In this document: one piece after another, positions 1 through 17,244 of the stretch
How positions within the stretch are numbered: the stretch's first letter is position 1
Layout of the letters: each line of letters begins with the position of its first letter
Notes under the pieces: model-generated
The model's input: only the letters and a program-made list of their open reading frames with translations
Database searches by the model: none
What the model was told of the DNA's origin: nothing
Program-made: the position numbers and the translations under genes
Origin: Xestospongia bergquistia
Lineage: Eukaryota; Porifera; Demospongiae; Haplosclerida; Petrosiidae
Assembly: GCA_963965975.1 (NCBI GenBank)
Contig: OZ014416.1
Location: 1,054,001-1,118,000 of the forward strand
Direction of reading: 5' to 3'
Length of the DNA stretch: 64,000 bases

Positions 1-2346
1 TCAATGGACGATGCTGCTTGAAATGCTTCCATCCACCGACTAAAGGAGACAAGGAAAGTTAACACTGTTTCGTTAAAATATCCAATGACATTCTGAATCT
101 GATGACACTATAAATGTGTCATGATGTATAATGTATTATTACTTGAAAATGATATTGTCAATGTGTGTAGTTGATACTGTGAACTTAATGTTTTTTATAG
201 TGGTATCATATGTATCATAACATGTATCTGGTATTCATTAGTATACTATTAGTAAACTATTGGTAAACTACTAGTAAACTATTAGTATAAACTATTGGTA
301 AACTACTAGTAAACTATTAGTATACTATTAGTGACATCATCCATCTATTCATTTATTACATTATCCATACATCCATCATATACTATACATCCATTCAATA
401 TCATTTATAACTGACTTGTAGTCTGATTCATTTTCGGCAGCAAATACAATGAAGCCCTCTCGACGTGGATGTTTTAATTGAAAGGACCATTGTCTTTTAG
501 AGTCCTAACAAAAGATTGATACTAAATAACAATACTTTCCAATACAAAAAAGACAGAGAGAGATAATATTAACAACTGACCTGATTTGTTAGAACTTGAC
601 TACCTAATAACAATAGCTTAAGAATAGGTTTCTGAGATGAAGCAGCTGCACTGCTATTTTTATGACATTCCAAGAAACTGTTTCGTATCAAACAAAAACA
701 ACGTGACCATTTCAGTCTCTCTTTGCGGAAGAGTGATCCTTTGATAGATGTCTGTCCATATTCTAAAGAGGATATTGGGATATCAGTATCGATGGAAGTA
801 TCTGCTCTATTCTCAATAATACTGGATAGGAAGGACTCCACTTGTTGTGAAGTGTTATGAGGAAGACTACGGAAACCATCACCAAGAACAGGCTGTAATA
901 AAAACAAGATAACATATAACTACATGTACATGTATCCGTCCATCAGTTTATCATTCCGCCTTATCAGTCCATCTAACTATCTGCTTCTTGGCCTATCAAT
1001 TTGTTTGTCCTTCTATCCATCCCCTGTCCATCCATGCATTTGTTTGTCTGTTTGTCCATTCTTACAAAAGCCATATCTTCTATTGATCCTAAGGTAGCAC
1101 TAGACATTCTGTTGCTACCACTACCAGCTGATGAGAGTGTTCCTTCTCCTGATGCTGGAGTGCGTGGATTAGATGATGAGTCACTACTACTATCTCTTGT
1201 AGGACCACTACCTTGAGAACCTGTCTCTTCAAGAATACCTGCAAAATGGATAGCAGTTCATTTATCTATTCATTCATCCATTCAGTTCATACCTAATTCG
1301 ATTGCATCAGGTGGGTAGTCATAGATTTCCATATCATCAAGATCAAAGTCGAGCGGATAATCATAAATGGTCTCTTCATCGTCATAGTAATACTCAGGAG
1401 ATTGTATAGAACGAGGAATATCATAAGTATCAAATGGGTTACCAGTTAATTGAAACTCCATACCATGGGCACCAACCACAGACTGAGGAACACTTTCAGC
1501 TGTTAAAAGACAAGTAGGACATTATTAGTTAGAAATTTATTATGCTAATACAATACATGTGATGTACTTGTAATTGTAATACTTACATAATAATGAACGG
1601 GGGACATCATATATCCCCCTAGCAATAGGTATAGATTCATTTGGTTCTGGTGGAGGAACATCGTATATAACTTCATCTTGGAGGATTCGAGGGACATTAT
1701 AAATTCCCTCAGGTAAAGCACCAGTGTTGGCATTTTCAGCTCCCAAAAGAGGGACTTCAACTTCTAAAAAAAATATACCAAGTCATGTGATAATCACATG
1801 ATCAAGTGAAGACACACCTCTTTGGCTTGCAGACTGTAACCGTGACAACCATTCCAATTGTTCTTCTTCTTCGTCAGCTGCTAAATAGATCTCTTTTACT
1901 CCCTTACATGCAAGTCTGAATGCAAACTGTTTCTTGGCATCTTTAACTACTAAGATTTCTGCTCTTAATAAAATATAATCATGAGTATTGGTGTCATCTG
2001 GTGATCTGAAAATGGCAAATGAAAGAAATAAATGGAGGATTGAATAGATGAGTTAATAGATGATCAAATTGATAGATTTATTACTTGCTATAGCAGAATA
2101 CGCATCCCTTCAATTGACACCATTTCTTTTTCCACGAGTTGCCAGTTCTCTTGTACAAGTAACCATGGTAATGTTCTCCAATTTCAAGTTGCTGCTTGTG
2201 TTCATTTAAGTCCTGCATTGTATATAATATAACTGTAAAATAATAATATAATAATAATAACAATTACTTTATTATTGTTATTTTGACTTTTCTTTGTTTT
2301 CTTTGTTTTCTTAGGACTCATTAGGTTCATAGCTTCAGCAGTTTCC

Positions 2347-2382
<36 letters not shown>

Positions 2383-2935
2383 ATACATTGAATCTTCCAT
2401 CATTCCTACTTACCTGCATGGTCATGTCACACTGTTGTACTAACTCATCAATATCTTCATATATTGTACAATCGCTAAGGTTGTCCTCATCGTCAGGCTA
2501 AAAGAATAGATGCATAAATCAAAAATGGACACATGGAAAATAATAGATGGACTTATGGATACATACTCCAGGTATGGGAGGTGGTGGTGGTCTACCATGT
2601 ATTCCGCTATCACCCTCAGTTCCACCACTACTTCCTGAGAACACTGAGTCTTGTCCTAAACTAGTGGCTGATATTATAGAGTCTGCCCATTGACTATTTG
2701 GACGTGAGTGTGATACAACATGTTCTAATGTCGTCTGCCATTTGGTGAAGTCCCCTTCTGAATATGCAGCAAAAATATGTTTTGTGTTCAAATGGGTATC
2801 TGGAGAAAATTTATCTATAGGTACTAAATAATGAAATAAAAATAATAATAGAATACATCAAAAATTGTGTTAATTCTCAAAGATTCTCCCTCCCTCCCCC
2901 TCCCCTTCCTCCTCTCTCCCTCTCCCTCCCTCCCT

Positions 2936-3005
<70 letters not shown>

Positions 3006-6000
3006 TTCTCTCTCTCTCCTGCTCACCAGTCAATGTAATTTCACCAGCTGGTTCTACTGCAAAGCAAAGGTCTTTATCACAATCTTGAAGATTATATATA
3101 ATATTAGCTCCAACTAGAGATATAGATAAAAGGAACTGAGTATCTTCAGGGTTCTCATGGATTGTGAGGGTTTTCTTTGAAGGCATCAACCGACAATGTC
3201 GCCTGTGCCAACGTTGATGGTCATCCCTCCAAAGTAAAGGACCTAGAGAAGAAAAAGGGTTAAAATATTTATTTGTCTTTACCGATCAGTCTGTCTGTCC
3301 ATTCACCAAACCATTGATCCATCAATCTGTCCATTCCTCCATCCATTTGTTATTTACCTGCTATTTCTGGAACTTCTATCGGTTTATCAGGGATAACCTC
3401 TGGTCCTTCCCGAAATCCATTGCTGATAGGACGTGGGAAGTCACCTTCAGTTTTTCTTCTTGAAGGTAGAGTATTAAATTGACCTGTGAGTAAAATACAG
3501 TAACACTGATACTGCAGTATAACAATTATGTTTTAAAGTTATAAAGTAATAGTTAAATAACCAGAATTGAGAGACAAGGTGTGGAAACAATTCAAAATAA
3601 TACTGTGCATGTACTGTTATAAATTAATAGTTAAATAACCAGTATTAAGAGTATAATGTGGGAAATAATTCAAAATAATACTGTGCATGTACTAATATAA
3701 TAATGATATTAATAACCAGTCAACCACTAATGTAATCACAGAGATTATACAATACTGAATATATCAAAATCCTTAAACCCAATCATTAAATTCTTTAATG
3801 TAATTTTAACACATTAAATGATTTCATAATGTTTACTATAATTATGTGTAATGATATTATGTGTTTATTGATAATGCTGAGTAGAACTGAGGTTAGTGTA
3901 ATTTACTGGTTACAGGAGAGATTTTAACTGGATTCAAGATATGAAAGGAAATTGCTGAGAATACAATGTGTTGTTGGTAACTCATTTTGAAGACAAAGTA
4001 TAAAGTTCAGGATATTACAGAAGTCAGTTATAATACCTTTGCTCTGATCAAAGAGGAGAGGAAACTGCTACTACTAATAATTACAAACAATTCTATATTA
4101 TGATATTTATCAATATTACAACTCATTAAGGAAGTGGGTGGGCTCTATATTACATGTATTGTGATTTGAAGTACATGTACTATAATACACTATAATTACA
4201 AAATCATAGACACAATAGACAACAGTCTGTAAGAAACCAATCACAACATACAGACATACAGTTAGCATGTTATAATGTAAGTATTGTGAGATGGTATGTA
4301 TAGTATCTTTGGTATGCCTTCTGTTGTCATAAAACAACCTATTATTCTAACATGATATCATATACATGCTCACCATTACGTCCATAAGTATAACCTTAAG
4401 CATTAAATAACAGGTATCCATGGCAACATATGTAATTAGGCTACTATGTAGCAACGCAATTTCAATAAATTGGTATTCGTTTAATCAATAAGTGGGAGGT
4501 ACAGTTAACTATTAAATGACATTCGGTGACATTTTTTATTAAAAACCAGCTACGTGATGAGGTAGTATTTGATTTATATTTTACAAGTTACAGAAACACT
4601 TTAACAAGTTGATGACAGTGCAGCACCCCACTGACATCTGCCCACACATCTATAAATATCATTATAATGGTTCACAAGTACCGACATACAATATTGATAA
4701 ACTATGAATACATAACTATTGTAAATAGTCCCACAGACACATGCTAGCTAGTCAATGTTTATATCAATGAATATATTAAGGTATATAATGATAGCATTCT
4801 ATACCATATACAGTCTCCATTATATAGGTGTACTCTATGTAGGAGGTTAACAATGCATTTAAGTATAATGTGATAGCATGGTGTCCCCCATTGTAGGAGG
4901 TTGGAGTTCTAGCGTTAGTGAAACCTTAAATAAATAAACCAATTAACTGGGTAATCTTGTATTTAGATAAGTTATTGTTTTTAATGAGTTTATATAATTA
5001 CATAATAGTTAGAGTTGGTTCAGTTACCAGAAATTGTTACTAAAATAATAAATGTACAAAGTACAAAATCTATTAACATGGTACATTTAACACAAGCATC
5101 ACGACTATTGACGTGACCTCTCTTTACAGGAACCATGTACATTGTACATGTATGACATCATGTACTTTACAACCAACACGCAACAAACGTAATGGCTACC
5201 GATCTACATGTAATGCTGCTATGGCAATAGCAGTTACATGGAATTCATTGTTCACATTACAACAATATTAAATAACTGTTTAAAAATGACAGTATGGTTG
5301 TCTCCAAATTGTCTTGAATGAATGAATAGCTTATTATAATGTCTGTCTGTCATACTTTAACTCAGACTCACTATTAAATATAATTGTTCAATGCTATTAT
5401 TATGATTAATGATTTATAAAATCATTGTCTATCAATCTATCCAATCAGTCATTAAACCATTTAATCATCCATAAACCACAAATTAGGATAGACTAATCAA
5501 CAGAAAAACAAATGAGACGGAGGAGAAAGGAAGATGGAAAGAAGATAAAAGAGGAGGAGGAGGAGGGAAGATGAAAAAGAGGAGGAGGAGGAGGGAAGAT
5601 GTGGGAGAGATGAAAAAGAGAGAGGAGTTTGTCAATAGTTCCAATAGTCAATTTATTGTTTTAAATATACACTGCAAGCCATTGTAGTAAATTCTTTTCT
5701 CAGCTTGAATTTCACTTAACTTTAAATGTTAGTAGACTAATTAATAACATTGCGCCAATGATATGCCTATGTGTCTCTAATAGTGTGGAGGTATTGTAAT
5801 AACAGTTATTGTATTAATGATCATAACAATGTTTAATTGACAAATTGGTTTGATATTAGTAGCAATAATGGTGTTAAGGAGTAAGAGTGGGAGAAATGAA
5901 GACACAACAGAGGAAGAGAAACCAATGAAAGAAATAGTTAAATATGATGATTGTATTGATGGATAGACAGATAACAAAAGTACCTCGCACATTAACAATC

Positions 6001-7890
6001 CTCAAACCAGTAACTTTAGACTCAAACCAGAACCTTCAGACTTAACTAAACTCAGCTATACAATAAATCTTTAGACTCAAACTAGTACCTTCAGACTCAA
6101 ACTAGTACCTTTAGACTCAAACTAGTACCTTCAGACTCAAACTAGTACAGTAAGTCCTTCATATTTCAACCAATATATTTCACAATCAAACCAGTTCTAT
6201 TTCTATTATTAATAGTTATTAAATTACCTCAAGGCATAAATGACAGTACATACAAACAGATCAAATGGTTCAGTAGATATATGTAATTCACTATAAGGAA
6301 TGCACTTTACTGAGAACGTATGATAACCAGATTATGAACAGACTGAAGTAATTAATCATAGAAATATTTCCAATGAAGTGAGTCGTTGTCATTTGGTTAC
6401 TACAAGCACATGACATCATACTAACATTGCTACTATGTTCACAAGAATGTAGTGTTATTATTGAATTATTGAGTCCTTAGACACTTGTTGAATTGTACGC
6501 ATCAGTAGTTATCTTCCAGCCTTTCAAAACACAATTTGTCCGGTGTGTAATTGTTATTTAATTACTTAATCCACTGATAATTAACAACATGTTACTCATA
6601 GTCTAATACATTACAAAAGATAGGAATCAATGTTACGTTGAACCTTAAGTAAACTCCATTAATTATTAACACATAACAATGTTGTTACAATTGAATTTCA
6701 ATATTATTAATAAATAAACCTTACAAATCAATTAAGTCGCATCAATGAAAGCTAACGTGATCTATACATCACATATTGTGTTATGTAAACAAGACGTTTG
6801 TTTACATTATTTATAATTGCTAATAAATATTATAAATGTATTCATTACATAGTTAGATTATGGTATTGTAGGTCTAGATTTAAGTCAAAATTTTTACACT
6901 TTCTTGTTAATGTATGCATTTCATGTAAAAATTGTGTTTTCATGTAAATTTGATGTTTTCATGTAAAAATTTACATGTATTAACATGTATTATGAATGAA
7001 ACACTCCAGTTTTCACTAGAACATCAATGAAGTGTTTATTATTCATTTAGTTGACATGGTATATTACTATCGACAAATCCATTTACTATGTGGTTTTAGA
7101 AATACTCCAGTTTTCATTAGAACACTGATTGAGTGTTTATTATTCCTCTAGTTGTCATGGTATATTACTACTGACAAATCCATTTACTATGTGGTTTTAG
7201 AAACACTCCAGTTTTCATTAGAACATGTTTATTGCTCTTTCAGTTGACATTACATAACATAAGCTACACACAAATTCATTAGTCAACTCCTACACTTAGT
7301 TAATTAAAATGGTTTCTATGGCAACAATGTGGTCTATTACAAATTTTTGTTATCAACCTCATCACTCCACTCACTACGAAGTCACTCATTTTGAATTCTA
7401 CTGTTGCTTTGGTACAAAGTTAGGTGTGGCTATATTAATATCCAAATTTGGTCATTGAATGTCTATCACAACGACTAACTGGCTATAGTAAGTACTTAAG
7501 TTTGTTAAGAGTAATTGGTATATATAATAAAGATAGTAAGATCAGTTTATTGTGTTAGTAGATCAATTAGTAAATTGTTTTATTAATCAATGATTTGTAT
7601 ACTAATCAACATACTATGGTATGTGTTTTGACAACCAGCTCTGTTTTAAACCATCCATGAATTATGTCTACATACCTGCTTTTAATCGGATTTCAACTGC
7701 AGAATTACGTTGGCCACGAATAGTAGGTGGAGTTAACGTAGCAGGCTCTCGTGTGGCCTTCTCAAGAGACGATAACATTGCTTCATAACGTGCTCTAAGA
7801 GCTTCAGCTTCAAGTGAGAGTTTTTCTTGTTTAAGTACCTCACAGAGATATGATCGTATGTTAGGTAGAACTCGATCAACCGCTAGAAAC

Positions 7891-7943
<53 letters not shown>

Positions 7944-8810
7944 AGTCAAAAGGTCTAGTCACTAGATGCAAAAGGTCTAGTCACTAGATGCAGAGAAAAT
8001 TCTTATAGAGAAGATGACTAATATCATATAACACTTTACTATGACTTGTACATAGTTTATTCTATCATGATATATGATACCTAGTGAACATCAGTACTTA
8101 CCAATGAGTGACCTCAAATAGCAAACATTACTAGACTAGTGAACATTAGTATAACATAATCATTATATAGGGTAATTAATATATACTAAAGTGACCTATG
8201 AGATGACATTGTTAATAATTTCAAGAACTAATTATAAAGACACAAGAATAAAAGATAAAAGGCACTCTTATATTAATTCATAACGGCTACCTATCACTGA
8301 CAGGGCATGTGTTAACAACAACTCTAAAGAGACTTGCTAAACAACTCACAAAGCAAAAAATCACACATTAACAGTACATGTTAAGATCAAAAAAGTCCCA
8401 TTAATTGCTCATTTTGACATAATAGGAAGTAGTTAATGGTGACAGAAGTTATCACTTAGTTCAAAAGATCTCACACTAGTATTGACTAATAGCAGCTGTT
8501 ACATAACATGAACACATCTGGTACAATCATTATAGTATAGTCACTGGTTAGAGAGAAATGAATCAAGCTATCTTCATTTAATGCTAACATATAGCTCTTC
8601 TCTATTCTGAAGACACGATCAATTCAGTTATTGATACTAACTAACCCCTCAGTCATGACTACTATAGTATCTATCTCTTAATTCTCCTCTAGTATTACAA
8701 CCTTTTGTTCTGTTTCTTTAAAGGTTAGTTGCACTTGTAGACTATAGCCAGCAACAAGGAGGGCAACATAACTTTTAGTTCAACTCTATTACATACCTAA
8801 AGAGACGTAG

Positions 8811-8861
<51 letters not shown>

Positions 8862-10457
8862 CAACTACGTGATTTTAAAATCTTTGTTAAAAACAACAAT
8901 CTCTAAGATAAACAAACAACATGTACATGTATATAATACAATAAAATTATTATATCAACTATTGACATATACATATATGTACAATATTGAGTACATGTAA
9001 TGGGTATTTACAGCACAATACATGTACTAACAGAGCTGTAATATATGATTTGTTACATGATATGCATAAAAAGAACACCAGCTTACCCTACATACTTTAA
9101 TACTAAAGGATTTTTATTAGTTGGAGAGAAAGAGAGGTGACCTCAAACTAAACCATATCACTAAATAATGGTTGTACTATTAGTTTATAGTAGTCACTCC
9201 CAAAGGACATGTTCAGCTGCTGTAAAACAACTGCCCACCCTTATAGTATATATAGATGGCTTTGTGAGTGTATATAATGTGACTTGTTTGTTCAGCAACA
9301 TTAATGATTACTCCTAAACTAGATAACAGAGTCTAGATATGATAACAAAACATACTACAAAATATAGTAAAGACAACCAGGATGTCCTGATTTAACTGGA
9401 AAATTAACTTCTATAAGGCTACTTACTAGCTCTATATTAGTCAGATACTCTATGTCATCTGAACCATATCATGACATATGAATTTATTTGGTTAACTCCC
9501 AGTAACGTAATCTGATCAAGGCATACATTCTATTGTCCATAATAATACATTTAGTCTTGCATATCAACCAAACCTTTCAATTTCTGTAGTAAAGTTTGAC
9601 AAGTGTCAATTTAATTACCTTTGTTAACAATAACATTGTTTGTACAAGTCATCTGAGAACAGATACAATTTTGTGCAATAAGGGCTAGGCTTGACCATAA
9701 TATTTTATTTCAGAAATATTATTATATTTTTAGACAGACATAATAACTGAGCCATGTTGCTCATCAAATTACCTCTATATATAGCAATCAATGGTAAATG
9801 AATACTCTACCAGCTTAGAGCCAGCTTCTGAGCAGTATTAACGGTAATAATGACAGAATAATGCTATACATAGCATAACTGAAATGTTATAATTTCTTAA
9901 CAATGTTGTTACAACAATGGAGGTGTCAGTTTTGAGTCAAAAATGTTGTCTTGAGGTAAAGGAAAAGCTAAAAATAACTAGTACAATAAACAAACCAGGT
10001 GGATTGTATTTAAAGAATATATATATATATATCACTCTCATGTGTGAGGATTGACAGGATGGCCACACAATGATTTAGTTGGACAGACTATAGCAGCTGT
10101 TGCTACTAGCAATAATAAAGAATGCGAGAGAGTCGCTAATTACAAGCAGCTGCTCTAAATGTGTCATTAACTTGGACATACAAACTAGTGACAAAAACAA
10201 CAGCAACAAAAACCAGGTGCTAAAACTGAAACTTTTCTCTACATAGCCAAAATACAAACAAACAGGGCGTACATATACACATCAATCATCTTTATATTAT
10301 CTACTCTTACTGTATCCAGTAAAAGTTGACTTCCTTCCACTAATAAAATTTATAACATACAGTTTACATGAGTATCTTCAGTAAATATATCTTCCTTTAC
10401 TGTTTACTGATTGCTCTCACCTTTCAAAAGTTTGTGAGCCTCAGAGACTGAATCCAT
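1..10457 (-). CDS. Multi-PH-domain adaptor, AFAP-like, with Cas-like YxxP motifs (3' end off window)
   Basis: Fifteen exons join in frame: 10457-10421, 7882-7676, 3483-3358, 3242-3027, 2799-2567, 2497-2414, 2345-2268, 2212-2085, 2005-1818, 1763-1587, 1499-1293, 1238-1066, 892-581, 504-416, 39-<1. The start is the ATG at 10457 (MDSVSEAHKLLK). Residues about 13-80 are helical and charged, like the N-terminus of actin-filament-associated proteins. PH1 follows (exons 4-5), then PPPPPIP, then PH2 (exons 8-9; GYLYKR, WKKKWCQLKG, EWLSRL). Exons 10-11 hold six YxxP motifs (YNVP, YDVP twice, YDIP, YDYP twice), the type bound by Crk-family SH2 domains when phosphorylated. PH3 is in exons 13-15 (GSLFRKERLKWSRCFCL ... 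NRWMEAF). The last visible exon reaches base 1. PH domains and motifs are seen; the AFAP/XB130 assignment and a role as a membrane/cytoskeleton tyrosine-kinase scaffold are inference. Three PH domains is one more than AFAP has. Confidence 0.82.
241..333. repeat. Short AT-rich minisatellite in intron 14 of the PH adaptor
   Basis: Repeated TAGTAAACTATTRGTAAACTAC-like units lie between exons 14 and 15. I see no coding signal in 40-415. Confidence 0.7.
2887..3020. repeat. (CT)n / CCCT microsatellite
   Basis: About 130 bp of pyrimidines on the + strand. On the sense (minus) strand this is a (GA)n tract directly after the donor of exon 4 of the PH adaptor. Most other CT tracts in this window sit in front of acceptors instead. 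Confidence 0.9.
3484..7675 (-). other. Intron 2 of the PH adaptor (4.2 kb)
   Basis: It is bounded by a clean donor (GTATG at 7675) and acceptor (CTCACAG before 3483). No exon, RNA gene or transposon ORF was recognised. It contains tandem repeats: a 79-bp unit twice at about 3538-3695, a purine-rich GGA/GAA tract at about 5510-5625, a 20-bp unit (AGACTCAAACTAGTACCTTC) at about 6000-6150, and a unit of about 101 bp repeated 2.5 times at 6999-7250 that begins AAACACTCCAGTTTTCA. Confidence 0.75.
6999..7250. repeat. Tandem repeat, about 101-bp unit, 2.5 copies
   Basis: Copies begin near 7000, 7101 and 7202 with AMACACTCCAGTTTTCAYTAG and share a later ACAAATCCATTTACTATGTGG segment. The third copy is truncated. 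Confidence 0.85.
7883..10420 (-). other. Intron 1 of the PH adaptor (2.5 kb)
   Basis: A (GA)n tract at 7892-7939 (CT on the sense strand) abuts the acceptor of exon 2. A (CA)n run lies at about 8812-8858 and a short (AT)n near 10020. The small open frame at 10075-10257 lies inside this intron and has no coding support. Confidence 0.75.
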
Positions 10458-10978
10458 TTTTATTTAGAATAGTACACTAAACAATAATAGTACAGCCACT
10501 TCACAAATAATTCATCACTTTTGAAAATCTTGATTTGCTTGACTTTGTAGAAACTATTCTTTGACCTTTTGCAAAACACTAAATTATAAAGTATAGTTCA
10601 AGTATCTTCTTGGTTTGTAACTGAGCAATCACAGCTTGTAGACCGAGTTTTCTTTATGCTTGTTTAGTAGTCAGATTGTCTCGTTCCTGCAGAAACACAC
10701 CTTTGACTAGACAAATGAGATCACATGCGAAATATCTAAAGAATTTATGAATACTATTATACTATTGTTAATATTATAAAACTTATAGCCCCACCCTTTT
10801 TAATTATGTGTAAACAAAATGAATATAAATACCGCATATATTCGAATTAATCATTGCCAAGGGTACATTTTATTTTGATTGTTTTTAATAATGAATCTGT
10901 TTAATTAGGAACTCCCAATTTTTACATAACCTCTTGTTTCCTTCTTTGAAGCGACTTTAACAATTGCCTCCGATTAAA
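10458..10978. promoter_or_regulatory. Divergent promoter interval, PH adaptor (-) / CLC channel (+)
   Basis: 521 bp separate the two start codons, which point away from each other, so both promoters and both 5' UTRs must lie here or in undetected upstream exons. I see no unambiguous TATA box. A TATAAATACCGCATATA-like stretch near 10824 is a weak candidate for the + strand gene. Confidence 0.5.
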
Positions 10979-15516
<4,538 letters not shown>

Positions 15517-15716
15517 ATATAAATTGTAACAACTCCTTCAAAATAATTTGTACTTTATAATTTACTTGTAAAATTTTATTTGAGTCTATGAAGTTTTCTC
15601 GTGTATATAACTAAGTCTAAAATGTATTCCTTAAAACAATACAAAGTGCATATGACATCATGTGTATGTATTTAGAACAAGAGGATTGACATCCTTATTT
15701 CCATATTCATCATGTG

Positions 15717-15763
<47 letters not shown>

Positions 15764-17244
15764 GCACATACACACACACACACATACACACATATATATA
15801 TATATCATTACTAAATTAGAGCATTCAATTCAGAAACCCAATGGGACAGTCTGAGATCACCATATTTTAATACTGATCCCTGTCACTACACCATAAAAGT
15901 TACTGTTAAAGTATATGGCCTGAGGTTTGGACTGTCCCACTGAGCTTCCATAGTATCATGATAGTTTCTGATACAACTATAAAAGTGTCAAACAAAATTA
16001 TCATTATTGATTTATATAGTGAAGAAAGTGGTCCAGAAGTAAAATTATTATTAACATAACAAGAAAACACAATAAATAGCAACAAAGAAGCTCAATATCC
16101 TGATATTGCTGACCGTTAGATACAGCTGTATTTTGTCTTGTTCGAGTGGATATCATCTCTGAAAATAAACATTAAAATTATTATGTTATTGATTGTGTGA
16201 GCAATAATATTATAATTATATTCATTACCTACCTACCTAACTCTGCAATATAGATATTTTATAGAAACTCAAGTTAAAAACTGTAACCCACAAACACTTC
16301 AGTTCTATAGTTGGAGAAATGGACGTCTCCTTTACTGAATTCTTATTATAATGATCAAAATGATGTAATCATAATGAGTTAGCAACTAATACTCCTACAA
16401 TCAAGTCAACATTCATAATTAACACAATCAGCAACATCCTAAACAATATAATTTGCATAGTAAGTGCTTTTTATAATTGTTAGTATTATTATAACAGACC
16501 ACTTCGTCCATATTCCATACATACATCATGTAATCCCTCCTATCCATCTATCATCTAACTAACTATACTCTGCAGCTGCCATATTATTGCCTAAAGCATA
16601 AATGAGCAATTTTATATCATATTCCTATATCACTGACATGTCATCTATACCCTAAAACCCAGTTACTATTTATAGCAACATTTAGGTGACATCATTTCAT
16701 TCCAATTGTGTATTTATAAAAGCATGCACCTGACAAGCTATACATATATTAATATTCAGCAAATAAAGGAACTTAACCTTGGTCACCATCTATATACCTT
16801 TATTGATGGATAGATGTGGCTGCAATGTATGATTACACATCCCAACAACCAAAACACTCCCTCTTATTCATAGAGTAAATAAAAATTATCAAGAAAACCA
16901 AATAAAAGATACTTACATTAATAAAAATCATTTTTATTTGTAAACATTGGAAAATAATGTTTTCAAAATGTCATCAGTGCATGCGTGTAGAGCTATATGT
17001 ATTGTCACATGACTTATTTGAAGTTACTCCTATTAACCTGGTTAATTATGATAATTTTACCAATGCCATACACATCCAAGATTTTTAAACAAATAACAAC
17101 ACTACATGTATACACACGCATTATGAAAGAGACTGATACATTGTAAGTAAACTATGGTACACAACTCTATTCTTGATTGAACTGGATGTAATCAAAAGAT
17201 GTTGTGAATATGCTATCTATCCTCATGTGTTTAGGAGGAGTGGA
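15517..17244. other. Intergenic region with 3' UTRs and a degenerate duplicated segment
   Basis: The convergent interval between the CLC channel (+) and the caspase/APOL gene (-) holds no gene I can support. It contains a (CA)n/(TA)n run at about 15718-15804 and a segment (about 15523-16060) whose degenerate direct copy lies at 19677-20050. Confidence 0.7.
15523..16060 (+). repeat. Left copy of a degenerate direct repeat flanking the caspase/APOL gene
   Basis: Shared landmarks with 19677-20050, in the same order and orientation: ATTTGTACTTTATAATT, GAGTCTATRAAGTTTTCTC, GTATATAACTAAG, TATGACATCAT, and further on TTATTAACATAACAAGAA. The similarity is patchy and contains indels, so the duplication is old. 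Confidence 0.6.
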
